Shown here piece by piece: positions 25,793-34,980 of a stretch of 64,000 bases of DNA. The notes below the pieces were generated by a model. The model did not search any database. It worked only from the letters and a program-made list of their open reading frames with translations, and was not told the origin of the DNA. This DNA comes from Flavobacteriales bacterium (GTDB taxonomy: Bacteria; Bacteroidota; Bacteroidia; Flavobacteriales_C; GCA-002722245). Numbering within the stretch: position 1 is the first letter of the stretch; every line of letters begins with the position of its first letter. The stretch lies in NCBI GenBank assembly GCA_023251075.1, contig JAHEZM010000015.1:1-64000 (forward strand). The letters run 5' to 3'. A program made the position numbers and the translations under genes.

Positions 25793-27160
25793 CTACTCCG
25801 CATTCCTAAACAAATGCTGCACTAAATCCTGTGCCTTTCCAACTCTCACAATCTTAATATTCTTTCCTTTCAAAGAATCTTCATCATTGTACTTAGAAAG
25901 AAAAATAGTTTTGAATCCCATTTTCTCTGCTTCTTTGATGCGCGCGCCGACATTGCGCACCGAGCGAATTTCTCCTGATAACCCTATCTCTCCTGCGAAG
26001 CAATAAGTAGATGGAATAGGAATATCAACTCCTGAAGAAAGAATCGCTGCAACAATGGAAAGATCTATTCCTGTGTCTTCGGGTTTGATTCCTCCCGTGA
26101 TATTTAAGAAAACGTCTTTGAGTTGAATTTTAAATCCGCATCTTTTTTCTAATACTGCCAACAGCATGTTTAAACGACGTGTGTCAAAACCTGTTGCAGA
26201 GCGCTGCGGAGTTCCATAAGCCGCTGTACTTACCAAAGCCTGGGTTTCTATCAATAACGGACGAATCCCCTCCATAGAAGCAGAAATAGCAATGCCGCTT
26301 AAGTTCTCTTCATTTTGTGAAAGCAAAATAGATGATGGATTTTCTACCACTTTCAATCCGTATTCTTCCATTTGGTAAATCCCCATTTCATTCGATGGTC
26401 CGAAACGGTTTTTAGAACTTCTGATGATTCTGTAAATATGATTTCTATCGCCTTCGAAAGTAAGCACCACATCTACCATGTGTTCTAATACTTTCGGACC
26501 GGCAATTTGTCCGTCTTTAGTGATGTGCCCTATTAAGAAAGTTGGAATATTTCTTCTTTTCGCAATCAAAGTAATATCGTTCGCACATTCTCTAATCTGA
26601 CTCACCGTACCTGGCGCAGAATCTAACTTTGAGGTTTGTAAGGTTTGAATAGAATCGATAATCAATAACTCGGGTTCTTGCTTTTGAATATGCTCTAATA
26701 TTCTCTCCACATTGGTTTCGGGAAGAATATAAATGTGTTCATTTACTTTTTGTAGTCGGTCGGCACGTGATTTAATTTGTTGCGGACTTTCCTCTCCTGA
26801 TACATACAATACTTTTTTACCTGGAAATTGAAGTGCAATTTGCAGCATCAATGTTGATTTGCCAATGCCAGGTTCTCCGGTAAAAAGAATCACAGAGCCA
26901 GAAACCAAACCATCCCCCAACACGCGGTTGAGCTCGGTATCTTTTAAAATAATTCTTTCTTTACTGAGTGGTTGTACTTCATGCAAGAGCGTAGGCTCTA
27001 AGGCTACAATGCCCGGAATAGAAGTGTTTTGTATTTTATTGCTGCTGGTAATTTCTTCCTGGTAAGTGTTCCATTCTCCGCAGGCGGTACATCTTCCCAA
27101 CCATTTGGCAGATTGGTTTCCGCAAGAGGTACAAACAAATACCGACTTGAGTTTAGCCAT
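25793..27160 (-). CDS. radA: DNA repair protein RadA
   Basis: A 455-residue RadA/Sms protein: an N-terminal C4 zinc finger (Cys10, Cys13, Cys24, Cys27), a RecA-like ATPase with Walker A GEPGIGKST at 95-103 and Walker B LLIIDSIQT, the RadA-specific KNRFGPSNEMG motif, and a C-terminal Lon-like domain (GGIKPEDTGIDLSIVAAILSS). It drives branch migration of recombination intermediates in the cytoplasm. It is the last gene of a minus-strand cluster beginning with panC and starts 3 bases after the upstream lipoprotein stop. Confidence 0.97.
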   Translation of the reverse strand: MAKLKSVFVCTSCGNQSAKWLGRCTACGEWNTYQEEITSSNKIQNTSIPGIVALEPTLLHEVQPLSKERIILKDTELNRVLGDGLVSGSVILFTGEPGIGKSTLMLQIALQFPGKKVLYVSGEESPQQIKSRADRLQKVNEHIYILPETNVERILEHIQKQEPELLIIDSIQTLQTSKLDSAPGTVSQIRECANDITLIAKRRNIPTFLIGHITKDGQIAGPKVLEHMVDVVLTFEGDRNHIYRIIRSSKNRFGPSNEMGIYQMEEYGLKVVENPSSILLSQNEENLSGIAISASMEGIRPLLIETQALVSTAAYGTPQRSATGFDTRRLNMLLAVLEKRCGFKIQLKDVFLNITGGIKPEDTGIDLSIVAAILSSGVDIPIPSTYCFAGEIGLSGEIRSVRNVGARIKEAEKMGFKTIFLSKYNDEDSLKGKNIKIVRVGKAQDLVQHLFRNAE

Positions 27161-27163
27161 TGA

Positions 27164-27541
27164 TTATTGCTTCTCGAATTCATAGTAAATCATCCCGTCT
27201 TCCTGGCGCAATAAAACCAATGAAGTTGAATTCAGTTTTTCTATTTTGAACTCTCCTTTAAAATAATCTTTTCCTGCTTGGGAGGCATCTGGTCCCGAAA
27301 TAGCAATTTTACTAGAACTTTTCATTTCATAGGTACCGGAATTTTGAACAAGACTGGTATCTGGATAGTCATAACTTCTGGATACGTCTGTTTCAGTAAA
27401 TATCCAAACTTCATTGTAATCTTTTGCCGGCACTTCAATTAATTTCCATTTACCCACTAACTTTTGGTGAACCTCCTCTTTGCAAGAAAAAAATGTTGTT
27501 GCTAACAAAAAAAACAACCCAATATTTAATAACTTTCTCAT
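27164..27541 (-). CDS. Small lipoprotein, lipocalin-like, paralog of its upstream neighbour
   Basis: A 125-residue lipoprotein with a signal peptide and lipobox ending in SC (TTFFSC). The mature part (LVGKWKLIEVP ... YFKGEFKIEKLNSTSLVLLRQEDGMIYYEFEKQ) has the pattern of lipocalin-like DUF4923-type beta-barrels. It shares the ending LRQEDGMIYYEF with the next gene upstream, showing tandem duplication. Probably anchored in the outer membrane; function unknown. Confidence 0.85.
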   Translation of the reverse strand: MRKLLNIGLFFLLATTFFSCKEEVHQKLVGKWKLIEVPAKDYNEVWIFTETDVSRSYDYPDTSLVQNSGTYEMKSSSKIAISGPDASQAGKDYFKGEFKIEKLNSTSLVLLRQEDGMIYYEFEKQ

Positions 27542-27577
27542 AGTCTAATTTTTAGTAAAAATATAAATTAAAACGTA

Positions 27578-27958
27578 TTATTTGCTTTTAACAAATTCAT
27601 AATACAACATTCCATCTTCTTGTCGCACCAGAATCATTTGATCATTATTCAGTTCCAATATATCAAAATTACCTTTAAAATACTCCCCCCCAACCTTCGT
27701 TGTGTTTGGACCGGAAATAATAATGGCGTTGTTCTTTAACGTATATTTTCCCCACAGGGTTGTATCAATTTGCAAACCATTGCGAACAATACAATAAACA
27801 CTGTCTTCATCAAATCTCCAATAGCTGGTATCATCGAACAATGCTGGCTTGGTAACAGAGACGTATTGCCATTCTCCCATTATTTTGTTTTTATGTTCTC
27901 TCTGACAAGAGCATAAAATCAGGGAAAACAAAAACACTATAGCTAAGGCCACCCTCAT
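27578..27958 (-). CDS. Small lipoprotein, lipocalin-like
   Basis: A 126-residue lipoprotein with lipobox LILCSC and a beta-rich mature part (IMGEWQYVSVT, YWRFDEDSVYCIV, GKYTLKNNAIIISGP). The C-terminal YFKGNFDILELNNDQMILVRQEDGMLYYEF is close to that of the neighbouring lipoprotein at 27164-27541; the two are paralogs in tandem. It lies 5 bases after rfaE2, inside the panC-radA cluster. No function is recognised. Confidence 0.85.
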   Translation of the reverse strand: MRVALAIVFLFSLILCSCQREHKNKIMGEWQYVSVTKPALFDDTSYWRFDEDSVYCIVRNGLQIDTTLWGKYTLKNNAIIISGPNTTKVGGEYFKGNFDILELNNDQMILVRQEDGMLYYEFVKSK

Positions 27959-27963
27959 TTGAT

Positions 27964-28461
27964 TTACTTTTCCGATTTAATTTTATTGATAATATTGGTT
28001 GACGAAAAACCTTCTACAAAACTTAAGGGAAGAACCTGACCTCCATTTTCTATCACATGCTTTGCCCCAACAATATTTTCAATCTTATAATCTCCTCCTT
28101 TTACTAAAATATTAGGGGTAATGGTTGTAATTAAATTTTCTGGTGTTTCCTCCTCAAACAAAACTACCAAATCCACAAAAAATAAGGAAGCCAACATTAA
28201 AGCTCGTGAATTTTCATTATTTATTGGCCTGTTTTCTCCCTTCAATATTTTAACAGAAACATCAGCATTCAAACCAACCACCAACTTATTTCCCAGTTCC
28301 CACGCCTCACTCAAATATTTTAAATGACCACTGTGTAAAATATCAAAGCAGCCATTAGTAAAAACTACTTTTAAATCTTGCTTTTTCCAAAGATCGATAA
28401 GCTTTTTAGCTTCCTCTTTAGAAACTATCTTGCCTTCAATCTTTTCAAAAGCCTTGTTCAC
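27964..28461 (-). CDS. rfaE2: D-glycero-beta-D-manno-heptose 1-phosphate adenylyltransferase
   Basis: A 165-residue cytidylyltransferase-fold enzyme equal to the C-terminal domain of HldE. It holds the nucleotide-binding TNGCFDILHSGHLKYL motif (HxGH type), the VGLNADVSVKILKGENRP segment and a late SST motif (EGFSSTNIINKI). It makes ADP-heptose for the LPS core or surface glycans in the cytoplasm. It is a stand-alone adenylyltransferase without the kinase domain, the usual split arrangement in this phylum. It follows panD by 5 bases, so is in the same transcript. Confidence 0.93.
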   Translation of the reverse strand: MNKAFEKIEGKIVSKEEAKKLIDLWKKQDLKVVFTNGCFDILHSGHLKYLSEAWELGNKLVVGLNADVSVKILKGENRPINNENSRALMLASLFFVDLVVLFEEETPENLITTITPNILVKGGDYKIENIVGAKHVIENGGQVLPLSFVEGFSSTNIINKIKSEK

Positions 28462-28466
28462 AATGC

Positions 28467-28817
28467 TTATTTTACTTGATTTGTGTTCGTATCGGGAAAA
28501 ATGATAGTAGGTTTAAAATTCTTTGCTTCTTCAAATTCCATAGAAGCATAGGCTATAATAATTACGATATCCCCAACCACTGCCTTTCTAGCCGCAGGAC
28601 CATTTAAACAAACCTCTCCCGATCCGCGTTTGCCTTTAATAACATAAGTCTCTAATCGTTCACCATTATTAATATTCACCACTTGAACTTTCTCCCCCTC
28701 AATGATATTTGATGCTTCCATCAAATTCTCATCAATAGTAATACTCCCAATGTAGTTTACATCAGCCTGAGTAAGCTTAACACGGTGTATTTTCGACTTA
28801 AGAACCTCTATATACAT
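28467..28817 (-). CDS. panD: Aspartate 1-decarboxylase
   Basis: A 116-residue pyruvoyl enzyme. The self-cleavage site is Gly24-Ser25 (NYIGSITID), with the supporting KIHR near Lys9, an Asn-Gly pair at NNGER, and the conserved LNGPAAR loop. It makes beta-alanine from aspartate for pantothenate synthesis, and sits 9 bases after panC, which uses the product. Confidence 0.97.
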   Translation of the reverse strand: MYIEVLKSKIHRVKLTQADVNYIGSITIDENLMEASNIIEGEKVQVVNINNGERLETYVIKGKRGSGEVCLNGPAARKAVVGDIVIIIAYASMEFEEAKNFKPTIIFPDTNTNQVK

Positions 28818-28826
28818 GGGACGAAA

Positions 28827-29666
28827 TTAATAATTAATAATAATATTATCGATTAATCGTACTTTTCCTGCAAAGGCGGCTACACAAACCACTACAGTTT
28901 TATGTGAAATCACGTCGATAGTTTGAAGTGTTTCTGAATCTATCACTTCTAAATACTCCAGATCTAAACCTGAATTAAAAAACTTTTCTATAGCTAATTT
29001 TTTAAGCGTATTCACCTCTTTTTCCTGAATACTTTTTTCTTCTATAAAACGCAAAGCAGCGGAGATATTGAGCGATAATTGCTTTTGCTCCTCTGATAAA
29101 CGAGCATTTCGCGAACTCATTGCCAAACCATCTTGTTCCCGTAAAGTAGCGCAAGCAACAATTTCTATCTCTGGAAATTTTTGTTTCGCCAATTCCTTCA
29201 CGATGGCCAATTGCTGAAAATCTTTTTGTCCGAAATACGCTTTATTGGGTTTAACTTTCTCAAATAACAACGACACAATATTCACCACTCCTTTAAAATG
29301 TCCGGGTCGGAATTTGCCTTCCAATAAGTTATCGATACCCTTCAAATCAATATTTACATTCATGATTTCATTTACAAAATCATTCTCCGGGGCAAAAACA
29401 ATGTCACATTTCACACTCTCCAGCAAAGCAAAATCAGCAGTTTCATTTCGCGGATACAATTCAAAATCCTCTGCGTTGTTAAACTGTGTAGGGTTTACAA
29501 AAATGCTGCATACCACCACATCGTTATTTTCTTTAGCTCTGCGAATCAATGAGAGATGTCCCTCATGCAAAAACCCCATAGTGGGCACAAAACCAATACG
29601 CTTACCTCCGGCACGAAATACCGAAGCAATTGTTTCCATCTCTTTATGATTCCTTATTACATGCAT
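28827..29666 (-). CDS. panC: Pantoate--beta-alanine ligase
   Basis: A 279-residue pantothenate synthetase with the ATP-binding VPTMGFLHEGHLSLI (HxGH), VSIFVNPTQFN-like SIFVNPTQFN, the pantoate-binding LEGKFRPGHFKGV, YFGQKDFQQL and a KMSKS-like SSRNARLS. It joins pantoate and beta-alanine using ATP. It is the first gene of the minus-strand panC-panD-rfaE2-lipoproteins-radA cluster and is divergent from the GT5 gene. Confidence 0.97.
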   Translation of the reverse strand: MHVIRNHKEMETIASVFRAGGKRIGFVPTMGFLHEGHLSLIRRAKENNDVVVCSIFVNPTQFNNAEDFELYPRNETADFALLESVKCDIVFAPENDFVNEIMNVNIDLKGIDNLLEGKFRPGHFKGVVNIVSLLFEKVKPNKAYFGQKDFQQLAIVKELAKQKFPEIEIVACATLREQDGLAMSSRNARLSEEQKQLSLNISAALRFIEEKSIQEKEVNTLKKLAIEKFFNSGLDLEYLEVIDSETLQTIDVISHKTVVVCVAAFAGKVRLIDNIIINY

Positions 29667-29702
29667 AATTCAAAGCAAAAAGCCGTCAAAGGTAAGATAA
29701 AC

Positions 29703-29732
29703 TTGAATATCCGCTATATTTTATTAACTTTG
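29703..29732 (+). promoter_or_regulatory. Promoter for the GT5 synthase operon
   Basis: TTG at 29703-29705, 19 bases, then TAACTTTG at 29725-29732, a good TAnnTTTG match, 55 bases before the GT5 start codon. Confidence 0.65.
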
Positions 29733-29786
29733 CAACATAATTTACGGCCAGCAATCTATTGCAGAAGGTAAGTTGAAAACTATCAA

Positions 29787-30614
29787 ATGAAGAAACCAAG
29801 AGTTTTATTTGTATCGCAGGAAATGATCCCTTATCATGAGGAATCAGAAATTGCAAACATTGCAAGATACCTGCCTCAGGGAATTCAGGCAAAAGGCAAA
29901 GAAATTAGGGCATTTATGCCAAAATTTGGATGTATTAACGAGCGTAGAAATCAATTGCATGAGGTAATACGCTTATCGGGAATGAACCTGATTATTGATG
30001 ATTCTGATCATCCTTTGATTATTAAAGTAGCTTCGATTCAACCCGCAAGAATGCAGGTATATTTCATTGATAACGATGAATATTTTGGTAGAAAATATGG
30101 CTTGAAAGACAAAGCCAATAAGTTCTATGCCGACAATGACGAGCGTTCTATTTTCTATTGCAGAGGCGTTTTAGAAACAGTTAAAAAATTAGGATGGGCG
30201 CCAGATATTATCCACTGTCATGGTTGGATGACGGCACTAATTCCATTATATATCAAAAAAGTATTCAACGAGGATCCTATTTTCGAAAATTCGAAAGTGG
30301 TTTACTCTGTTTACAACGAAGGATTTAGTAAAACACTTGACAAACGCTATTCTCAAAAAGCAGTTATTGACGGTGTAAACATTAAAAACCTTAAAGCAGC
30401 TGAAAAACCGGATTTCGAGAGCATTAATAAATTGGCTATCGAATGGAGCGACGGTGTTATTAAAGGAAGTGAGAAAATTGATGCCGAAATGGACAAGCAC
30501 ATCAACTCATTGAAAAAGAAAAAACCAGTTCTGGAATACTTTAATTTAGAAGAATACGTTGAGAAGTACGACGAGTTTTATGACTCGGTATTAGCCGCCG
30601 AAGTAAAAAAATAA
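29787..30614 (+). CDS. Glycogen/starch synthase-like GT5 N-terminal protein
   Basis: A 275-residue protein matching only the N-terminal Rossmann domain of GT5 glycogen synthases: RVLFVSQEMIPYHEESEIANIARYLP (usual start with the K-x-G-G loop replaced), DNDEYFGRKYG, and IIHCHGWMTALIPLY. The full enzyme is about 480 residues; short versions of this size are usual in Bacteroidota and may not be active alone because the second ADP-glucose domain is missing. It is next to a DUF4270 lipoprotein gene, 6 bases downstream, a conserved pairing. The biochemical role is unknown. Confidence 0.85.
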   Translation: MKKPRVLFVSQEMIPYHEESEIANIARYLPQGIQAKGKEIRAFMPKFGCINERRNQLHEVIRLSGMNLIIDDSDHPLIIKVASIQPARMQVYFIDNDEYFGRKYGLKDKANKFYADNDERSIFYCRGVLETVKKLGWAPDIIHCHGWMTALIPLYIKKVFNEDPIFENSKVVYSVYNEGFSKTLDKRYSQKAVIDGVNIKNLKAAEKPDFESINKLAIEWSDGVIKGSEKIDAEMDKHINSLKKKKPVLEYFNLEEYVEKYDEFYDSVLAAEVKK

Positions 30615-30620
30615 TTGCTA

Positions 30621-31907
30621 ATGAAATTGTTACGTTTCTCCAGTGTTCAAGTCATTTTAATTTTATCTCTTGCTTTTTTCTCCTGTAAAAAAGATTCTAA
30701 TGTTGGATCGAATTTCATTCCCAACGAAAATAAATTTACGGGGTTATTAGTAGATACTTTAAGTATCAGCGCTTACACTGTAACCAACGATTCTACCATC
30801 ACGCAAGGAATTAAAAAAGTAATTATTGGTCAGCTTAATGATCAGGAATTCGGTTTAACCGACGGGCAATTTTTCGGACAATTCCTGCTTTCCACCAATA
30901 GTGCAAATTTCGGAACCAGTCCGCTGGTTGATTCCGTTGTGCTTTCTTTTTATGTTGATACCATTTATGGCAATTCTCTTCAAACTACCTTTAAAGTATT
31001 TGAACTGGATGAAGCCTTTAATGCGGCCAAAACGGTTTATTATTCTACAAATTCACTAGCCTATACCAATGAAATTGGAAATACTTTAGTAAATGCTGAT
31101 ACGGGGACTTTCTCTATTAAATTACAAAATACCTTTGCTCAGAAAATATTAAATGCCACCGGAGATACTTTAGCCAATAACGCCAATTTTCTTAATTTAA
31201 TAAAAGGCATTAGCATTAAAGCAGAGCAAGCATCGTTGAATAACAATGAAGGAGTTCTTTATACTATTGATCCTTACCACCCCAATACAAAAATCAGAAT
31301 TTACTACCAAAATGGATCTGGTGCGCAAACTTATGACCTTAAATTAATTAGCGGAACTTCTCGTCACTTCACAAAATATTCTCACGATTATACTTCTACT
31401 ACTGATTTGCAAAATCAACTGTTGGATCCAACACTAGGCAACAATCGCTTATTTCTGCAATCGTTTGCAGGAACACATTTGAATATTAGTTTTCCAACAC
31501 TTAAAAAATGGTTTACTGATCATAAGGCTCTATTACATCACGCAGAAATAGTTTTCCCTATTGAAATAGGAAGCACAAGTATTTTCAACGCCCCTAAAGG
31601 AGCAATGTTGGTTTATGATTCTGCCAACCTCAACAAGTCATTTAAACGCTTACCTGATCGTTATACTATCTTAAATGCACTTCCAAGTATGGAATCGAAC
31701 GAAACTTATGGAGGCGCTTTAGAAACCGACAAATACCGTTTCATAATAACTCAGTTTTTACTGAATCAGCTGACAGGTAGCCTCCAGGATCATTTGTTAT
31801 TGTTCCCCTATGAAAATTCCACCAATATCTCTCCACAGCGTACCATATTGAATGGATCAAAAAATGGTTCTACTCCGTTAAAATTATTGATCTACTATAC
31901 AAAATAA
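30621..31907 (+). CDS. DUF4270 family lipoprotein
   Basis: A protein of about 428 residues starting at the ATG at 30621 (an upstream TTG at 30615 is less likely), with a lipobox ending FFSC followed by KKDSNVGSNFIP. The body is beta-rich with family patterns LLVDTLSISAYTVTNDS, GQLNDQEFGLTDGQFFGQFLL and a late QFLLNQLTG. It is probably on the outer membrane or cell surface. Members lie after GT5-like genes across the phylum, with unknown function. It ends 48 bases from convergent sodB and shares a terminator. Confidence 0.88.
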   Translation: MKLLRFSSVQVILILSLAFFSCKKDSNVGSNFIPNENKFTGLLVDTLSISAYTVTNDSTITQGIKKVIIGQLNDQEFGLTDGQFFGQFLLSTNSANFGTSPLVDSVVLSFYVDTIYGNSLQTTFKVFELDEAFNAAKTVYYSTNSLAYTNEIGNTLVNADTGTFSIKLQNTFAQKILNATGDTLANNANFLNLIKGISIKAEQASLNNNEGVLYTIDPYHPNTKIRIYYQNGSGAQTYDLKLISGTSRHFTKYSHDYTSTTDLQNQLLDPTLGNNRLFLQSFAGTHLNISFPTLKKWFTDHKALLHHAEIVFPIEIGSTSIFNAPKGAMLVYDSANLNKSFKRLPDRYTILNALPSMESNETYGGALETDKYRFIITQFLLNQLTGSLQDHLLLFPYENSTNISPQRTILNGSKNGSTPLKLLIYYTK

Positions 31908-31909
31908 AA

Positions 31910-31933
31910 AAATCCCGACTTTCATCGGGATTT
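31910..31933. terminator. Bidirectional terminator between convergent genes
   Basis: AAATCCCGA and TCGGGATTT around a 6-base loop, preceded by A-runs. It separates the DUF4270 gene from sodB. Confidence 0.85.
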
Positions 31934-31955
31934 GCAATTTCAATAAAATTCTAAA

Positions 31956-32561
31956 TTATTTCGCCTTAGCGTACAATTCAGCAACTTTAGTCCAGTTGAT
32001 TACATTAAAGAATGCTGCAACATAATCAGGACGACGATTTTGATACTTTAAGTAATAAGCGTGTTCCCATACATCCATTCCTAAAATTGGAGTGCCTTTA
32101 ACCTCAGCTATATCCATTAAAGGGTTGTCTTGATTAGGAGTTGAACTCACTACTAATTTTCCATCTTTCACGCTTAACCAAGCCCATCCCGATCCAAAAC
32201 GAGTTGCGCCGGCATTAGAAAATTGCGTTTTGAATTCCTCAAATGATCCAAACGATGCATTAATTGCTTCTGCCAACTCACCAGTAGGTAAACCACCTCC
32301 GTTTGGAGACATTACTTCCCAAAATAGATTGTGATTGTAAAAACCTCCGCCATTGTTTCTCACCACGGGAGCAGCCGTAGAGATCGATTTTAAAATCTCT
32401 TCGATGCTTTTCGACTCTAACGGGGTTCCGGCTACCGCATTGTTCAAATTGGTAGTATATGCGTTGTGGTGCTTACTATGGTGGATCTCCATTGTTCTAG
32501 CGTCAATGTGAGGTTCCAACGCCTCGTAAGCATAAGGTAAATCAGGTAATTTGAATGCCAT
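31956..32561 (-). CDS. Superoxide dismutase, Fe/Mn type
   Basis: A 201-residue enzyme with all four metal ligands: the His in [11 protein letters not shown], the His in [13 protein letters not shown], and Asp plus His in [19 protein letters not shown]. The GGGFYNHN and Gln/His region ([13 protein letters not shown]) suits cambialistic or Fe enzymes, but the metal cannot be fixed by eye. It has no signal peptide, so it is cytoplasmic and converts superoxide to peroxide. It is a single-gene unit. Confidence 0.97.
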   Translation of the reverse strand: MAFKLPDLPYAYEALEPHIDARTMEIHHSKHHNAYTTNLNNAVAGTPLESKSIEEILKSISTAAPVVRNNGGGFYNHNLFWEVMSPNGGGLPTGELAEAINASFGSFEEFKTQFSNAGATRFGSGWAWLSVKDGKLVVSSTPNQDNPLMDIAEVKGTPILGMDVWEHAYYLKYQNRRPDYVAAFFNVINWTKVAELYAKAK

Positions 32562-32627
32562 AATACAGTTGTTTAATGTTTAAAATGTTACGCTTCAAAA
32601 ATAAGAATTAAGGATTATTATCAAAAT

Positions 32628-32660
32628 TTTGCTTGTGAATTAAAATATTTTATAAATTTG
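32628..32660 (+). promoter_or_regulatory. Promoter of the small lipoprotein gene
   Basis: TAAATTTG at 32653-32660 is an exact -7 box; TTTG at 32628-32631 or TTG at 32633-32635 can be the -33 element. The gene starts 28 bases later. Confidence 0.65.
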
Positions 32661-32687
32661 CACCCGTAAGTAAGTTAAACTTTTAAA

Positions 32688-32888
32688 ATGTTGAAAATGA
32701 AAAATGTATCTAAATTATTGTTAGGAGCTGCTATCGTAGTTCTTGCTTCTTGTGGTGGCGAAGCTGCTGATGCTTCTGCAAATGCTGATTCTGCTAAAAC
32801 TGATTCTGCTACTGCTGCTCCAGCTCCAGCTGAAAATCCAGCTCCAGCTCCAGCTGATTCTTCTGCTGATACTTCTAAAACGAAGTAA
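32688..32888 (+). CDS. Tiny Ala/Pro-rich lipoprotein
   Basis: A 66-residue lipoprotein with a signal peptide and lipobox VVLASC. The mature part is low complexity, with alternating Ala/Asp/Ser/Thr and two APAP blocks, encoded by near-repetitive GCT/GCA/CCA codons. It is likely a small outer-membrane or periplasmic spacer protein, of a kind common but uncharacterised in this phylum. It has its own strong promoter and terminator, which suggests high expression. Confidence 0.8.
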   Translation: MLKMKNVSKLLLGAAIVVLASCGGEAADASANADSAKTDSATAAPAPAENPAPAPADSSADTSKTK

Positions 32889-32914
32889 TCCGGCTAACTT
32901 CAAGCAAAAAATTA

Positions 32915-32942
32915 ATCCCGGCCTTAGGTCGGGATTTCTTTT
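32915..32942 (+). terminator. Rho-independent terminator
   Basis: ATCCCGGCC and GGTCGGGAT with a TTA loop and one G-T pair, then TTTCTTTTTT. It ends the small lipoprotein gene and can also serve the convergent S41 protease gene. Confidence 0.85.
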
Positions 32943-32958
32943 TTATACCATTTGATTT

Positions 32959-34511
32959 TTACTTTGTTGATTTCGCTTTCTCTAAACACTGATCGTTTAA
33001 AAGCCTGATGGAATAAAAAGCGGTGTTTCCATATAAACACCTGGCAACGTTTGCTTTTACCTCTTTAGTCATTTCTTTATTTAACACTTCCGATAGATTG
33101 TATTTTTTCAGTTTTTCAATTGAAAAAGCATTCAGTTTATCATCTACAGCACCTGAAATAAATGCCTTCTCACTAATTGCTTTCAGTAACGTTTTGTTGC
33201 TAACTATAAACCGAATGGCACTCTCCCTGATTACATCATTTTTATAAACTTCCCTCAATTGCTGCCACTTCAAAGTATCGCTTTCAATCACAATATCAGG
33301 ATAAATACCGCCACCACCATACACTTTTCGTTTCGATTGGGTGTAGTAAACCGTAGAATCTTTTAAGGTATCTAATGAGTAATGACTCATCGCATAAGTT
33401 TCGTAATCCAGATCTTTATATGGTTTTTGAATACATCGACCCGAAGGAGTATGATATCTCGACACCGTTAATCTTAGCTGTGAACCATCCGAAAGGTTGA
33501 ATATTTCCTGTACCAACCCCTTTCCAAAAGAACGGGTTCCTATAATTATTCCTCTGTCGTTATCTTGCATAGCGCCCGCAAAAATCTCACTTGCCGACGC
33601 CGATTCATGATCAATCAAAACAACTAGTTTAACTTCTTCAAATCTACCTTCTTTGCTAGCCAACATTTCTCGCTTTTCATGCAAACGATCTTTGGTATAA
33701 ACTATCATCTCCCCGCTTTTAAGAAACTCATCGGCCAGCTGTGTACAAGTATTTAAGTAGCCACCACCATTGCCGCGCAAATCCATAATTACCTTTTTTA
33801 CTTTGGGATTATTATAAGGATAGGAACTTTTAAACTCGTCCATAGTATTTCTGGAAAACTCACCAATTTTAAAATAAGCTGTATTTGAATCGAGCATATA
33901 AGCAGCATCTACACTATGAATTGGAATTTCGGCACGCGTGATAGTAAAAGAAAGCAATTTACTTTCTCCAGATCTTTTTACAAGGATTTTTACTTTTGAT
34001 CCTCTTTTGCCTCTTAACTTACCTACTACCTGATCGGTATTGATTTTAATACCTGAAATATTTTCTTTTTCTACTGCTACAATCTGATCACCCGGTTGAA
34101 TTCCCACCAAATCAGAAGGGCCGTTCTCCAAGGCACGCACTGCCATTACAGTATCTCGAACAATAATAAATTCCAACCCAATTCCTTCGAAACTTCCTTC
34201 CAGGGTTTCATTTGCCTTTTCAACTTTAGAAGCGGTAACATAAGCAGAATGAGGATCTAAACGATGTAAAAATCACTAATGCTTTTGCTTACAAATTCTT
34301 TCGCATCAACCGAATCAACATAATTTTCTTGCACCAACTGTAAAACCTCTCCTAAGTTTTGTGCTTCACGATAAAGAGAATCTTTGGGATTGAATTCAGC
34401 AAAAGAAGAAAAGTTAGAAGAGAAAATATTTTTGCCTAAAAAAATGCCAATCACTAATGTAATGGCAATATATAGGGGAAGGTAATATACTTTTATGAAT
34501 CCCGATTTCAT
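32959..34511 (-). pseudogene. S41 C-terminal processing peptidase, interrupted by a frameshift
   Basis: Two frames together encode one S41 (CtpA-like) protease of about 517 residues. The first runs from the ATG at 34511 through a signal/anchor (LPLYIAITLVIGIFLG) to ISDFYIV and a stop at 34257; the second continues to 32959. Adding one base to the five-A run at 34268-34272 would restore ISDFLHRLDPHSAYV, the standard family sequence, and join the frames. The second part has the PDZ domain (LVGIQPGDQIVAV) and the catalytic Ser/Lys pair (SASASEIFAG ... SFGKGLVQ), all intact. It may be a real mutation or a homopolymer error. The start overlaps the deaminase stop by 4 bases. Confidence 0.88.
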
Positions 34512-34957
34512 CCTAATTCAGGAATGTGAGTAACAGCAATGCCAGCCTTTTTTAAAAAAGCAATACCAGCATCATCTTTATAAGCCATCATATAAACCAC
34601 ACGTTTAATGCCTGCTTGTAAAATTAATTTACTGCAATCTTTACAAGGAGAAAGAGTAATGTATAAAGTAGCGTTTTCTCCACTATTGGTAGTTTTGGCT
34701 AATTTTAAAATCGCATTAGCCTCTGCATGCAAAACATACCAGTGGGTTTCGTTGTTTTCATTTTCGCAGCAATTATCGAAACCAGAAGGAGTACCGTTAT
34801 AACCATCACTAATAATTACACCGTTTTTCACAATTAAAGCACCCACTTGTTTTCTGGTGCAATGAGAAAGTTTTGCCCACTCCACTGCCATTTTTAAGTA
34901 GGCAATATCATAACGCAATTGCTTTTGTTCGTCTTCGTATGTGAATGAAATACTCAT
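34508..34957 (-). CDS. dCMP deaminase family protein (ComEB-like)
   Basis: A 149-residue zinc-dependent deaminase: His77 and catalytic Glu79 in HAEANAI, and Cys105/Cys108 in SPCKDC. GYNGTPSGFDNC is the typical substrate loop. It converts dCMP to dUMP for dTTP synthesis, or acts on a related cytidine nucleotide. Its TGA overlaps the ATG of the S41 protease gene (ATGA), so the two are coupled. Confidence 0.92.
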   Translation of the reverse strand: MSISFTYEDEQKQLRYDIAYLKMAVEWAKLSHCTRKQVGALIVKNGVIISDGYNGTPSGFDNCCENENNETHWYVLHAEANAILKLAKTTNSGENATLYITLSPCKDCSKLILQAGIKRVVYMMAYKDDAGIAFLKKAGIAVTHIPELG

Positions 34958-34980
34958 TAAATTCTAGGTATAAATTAAAA

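Noticed and set aside
29245-29649. 134-codon open frame on the plus strand
   Set aside because: Antisense to panC; composition and lack of family match mark it as a shadow.
32721-32955. Two open frames (Ser/Arg/Ile-rich minus strand, Leu-rich plus strand)
   Set aside because: Both are alternative frames of the low-complexity small lipoprotein gene.
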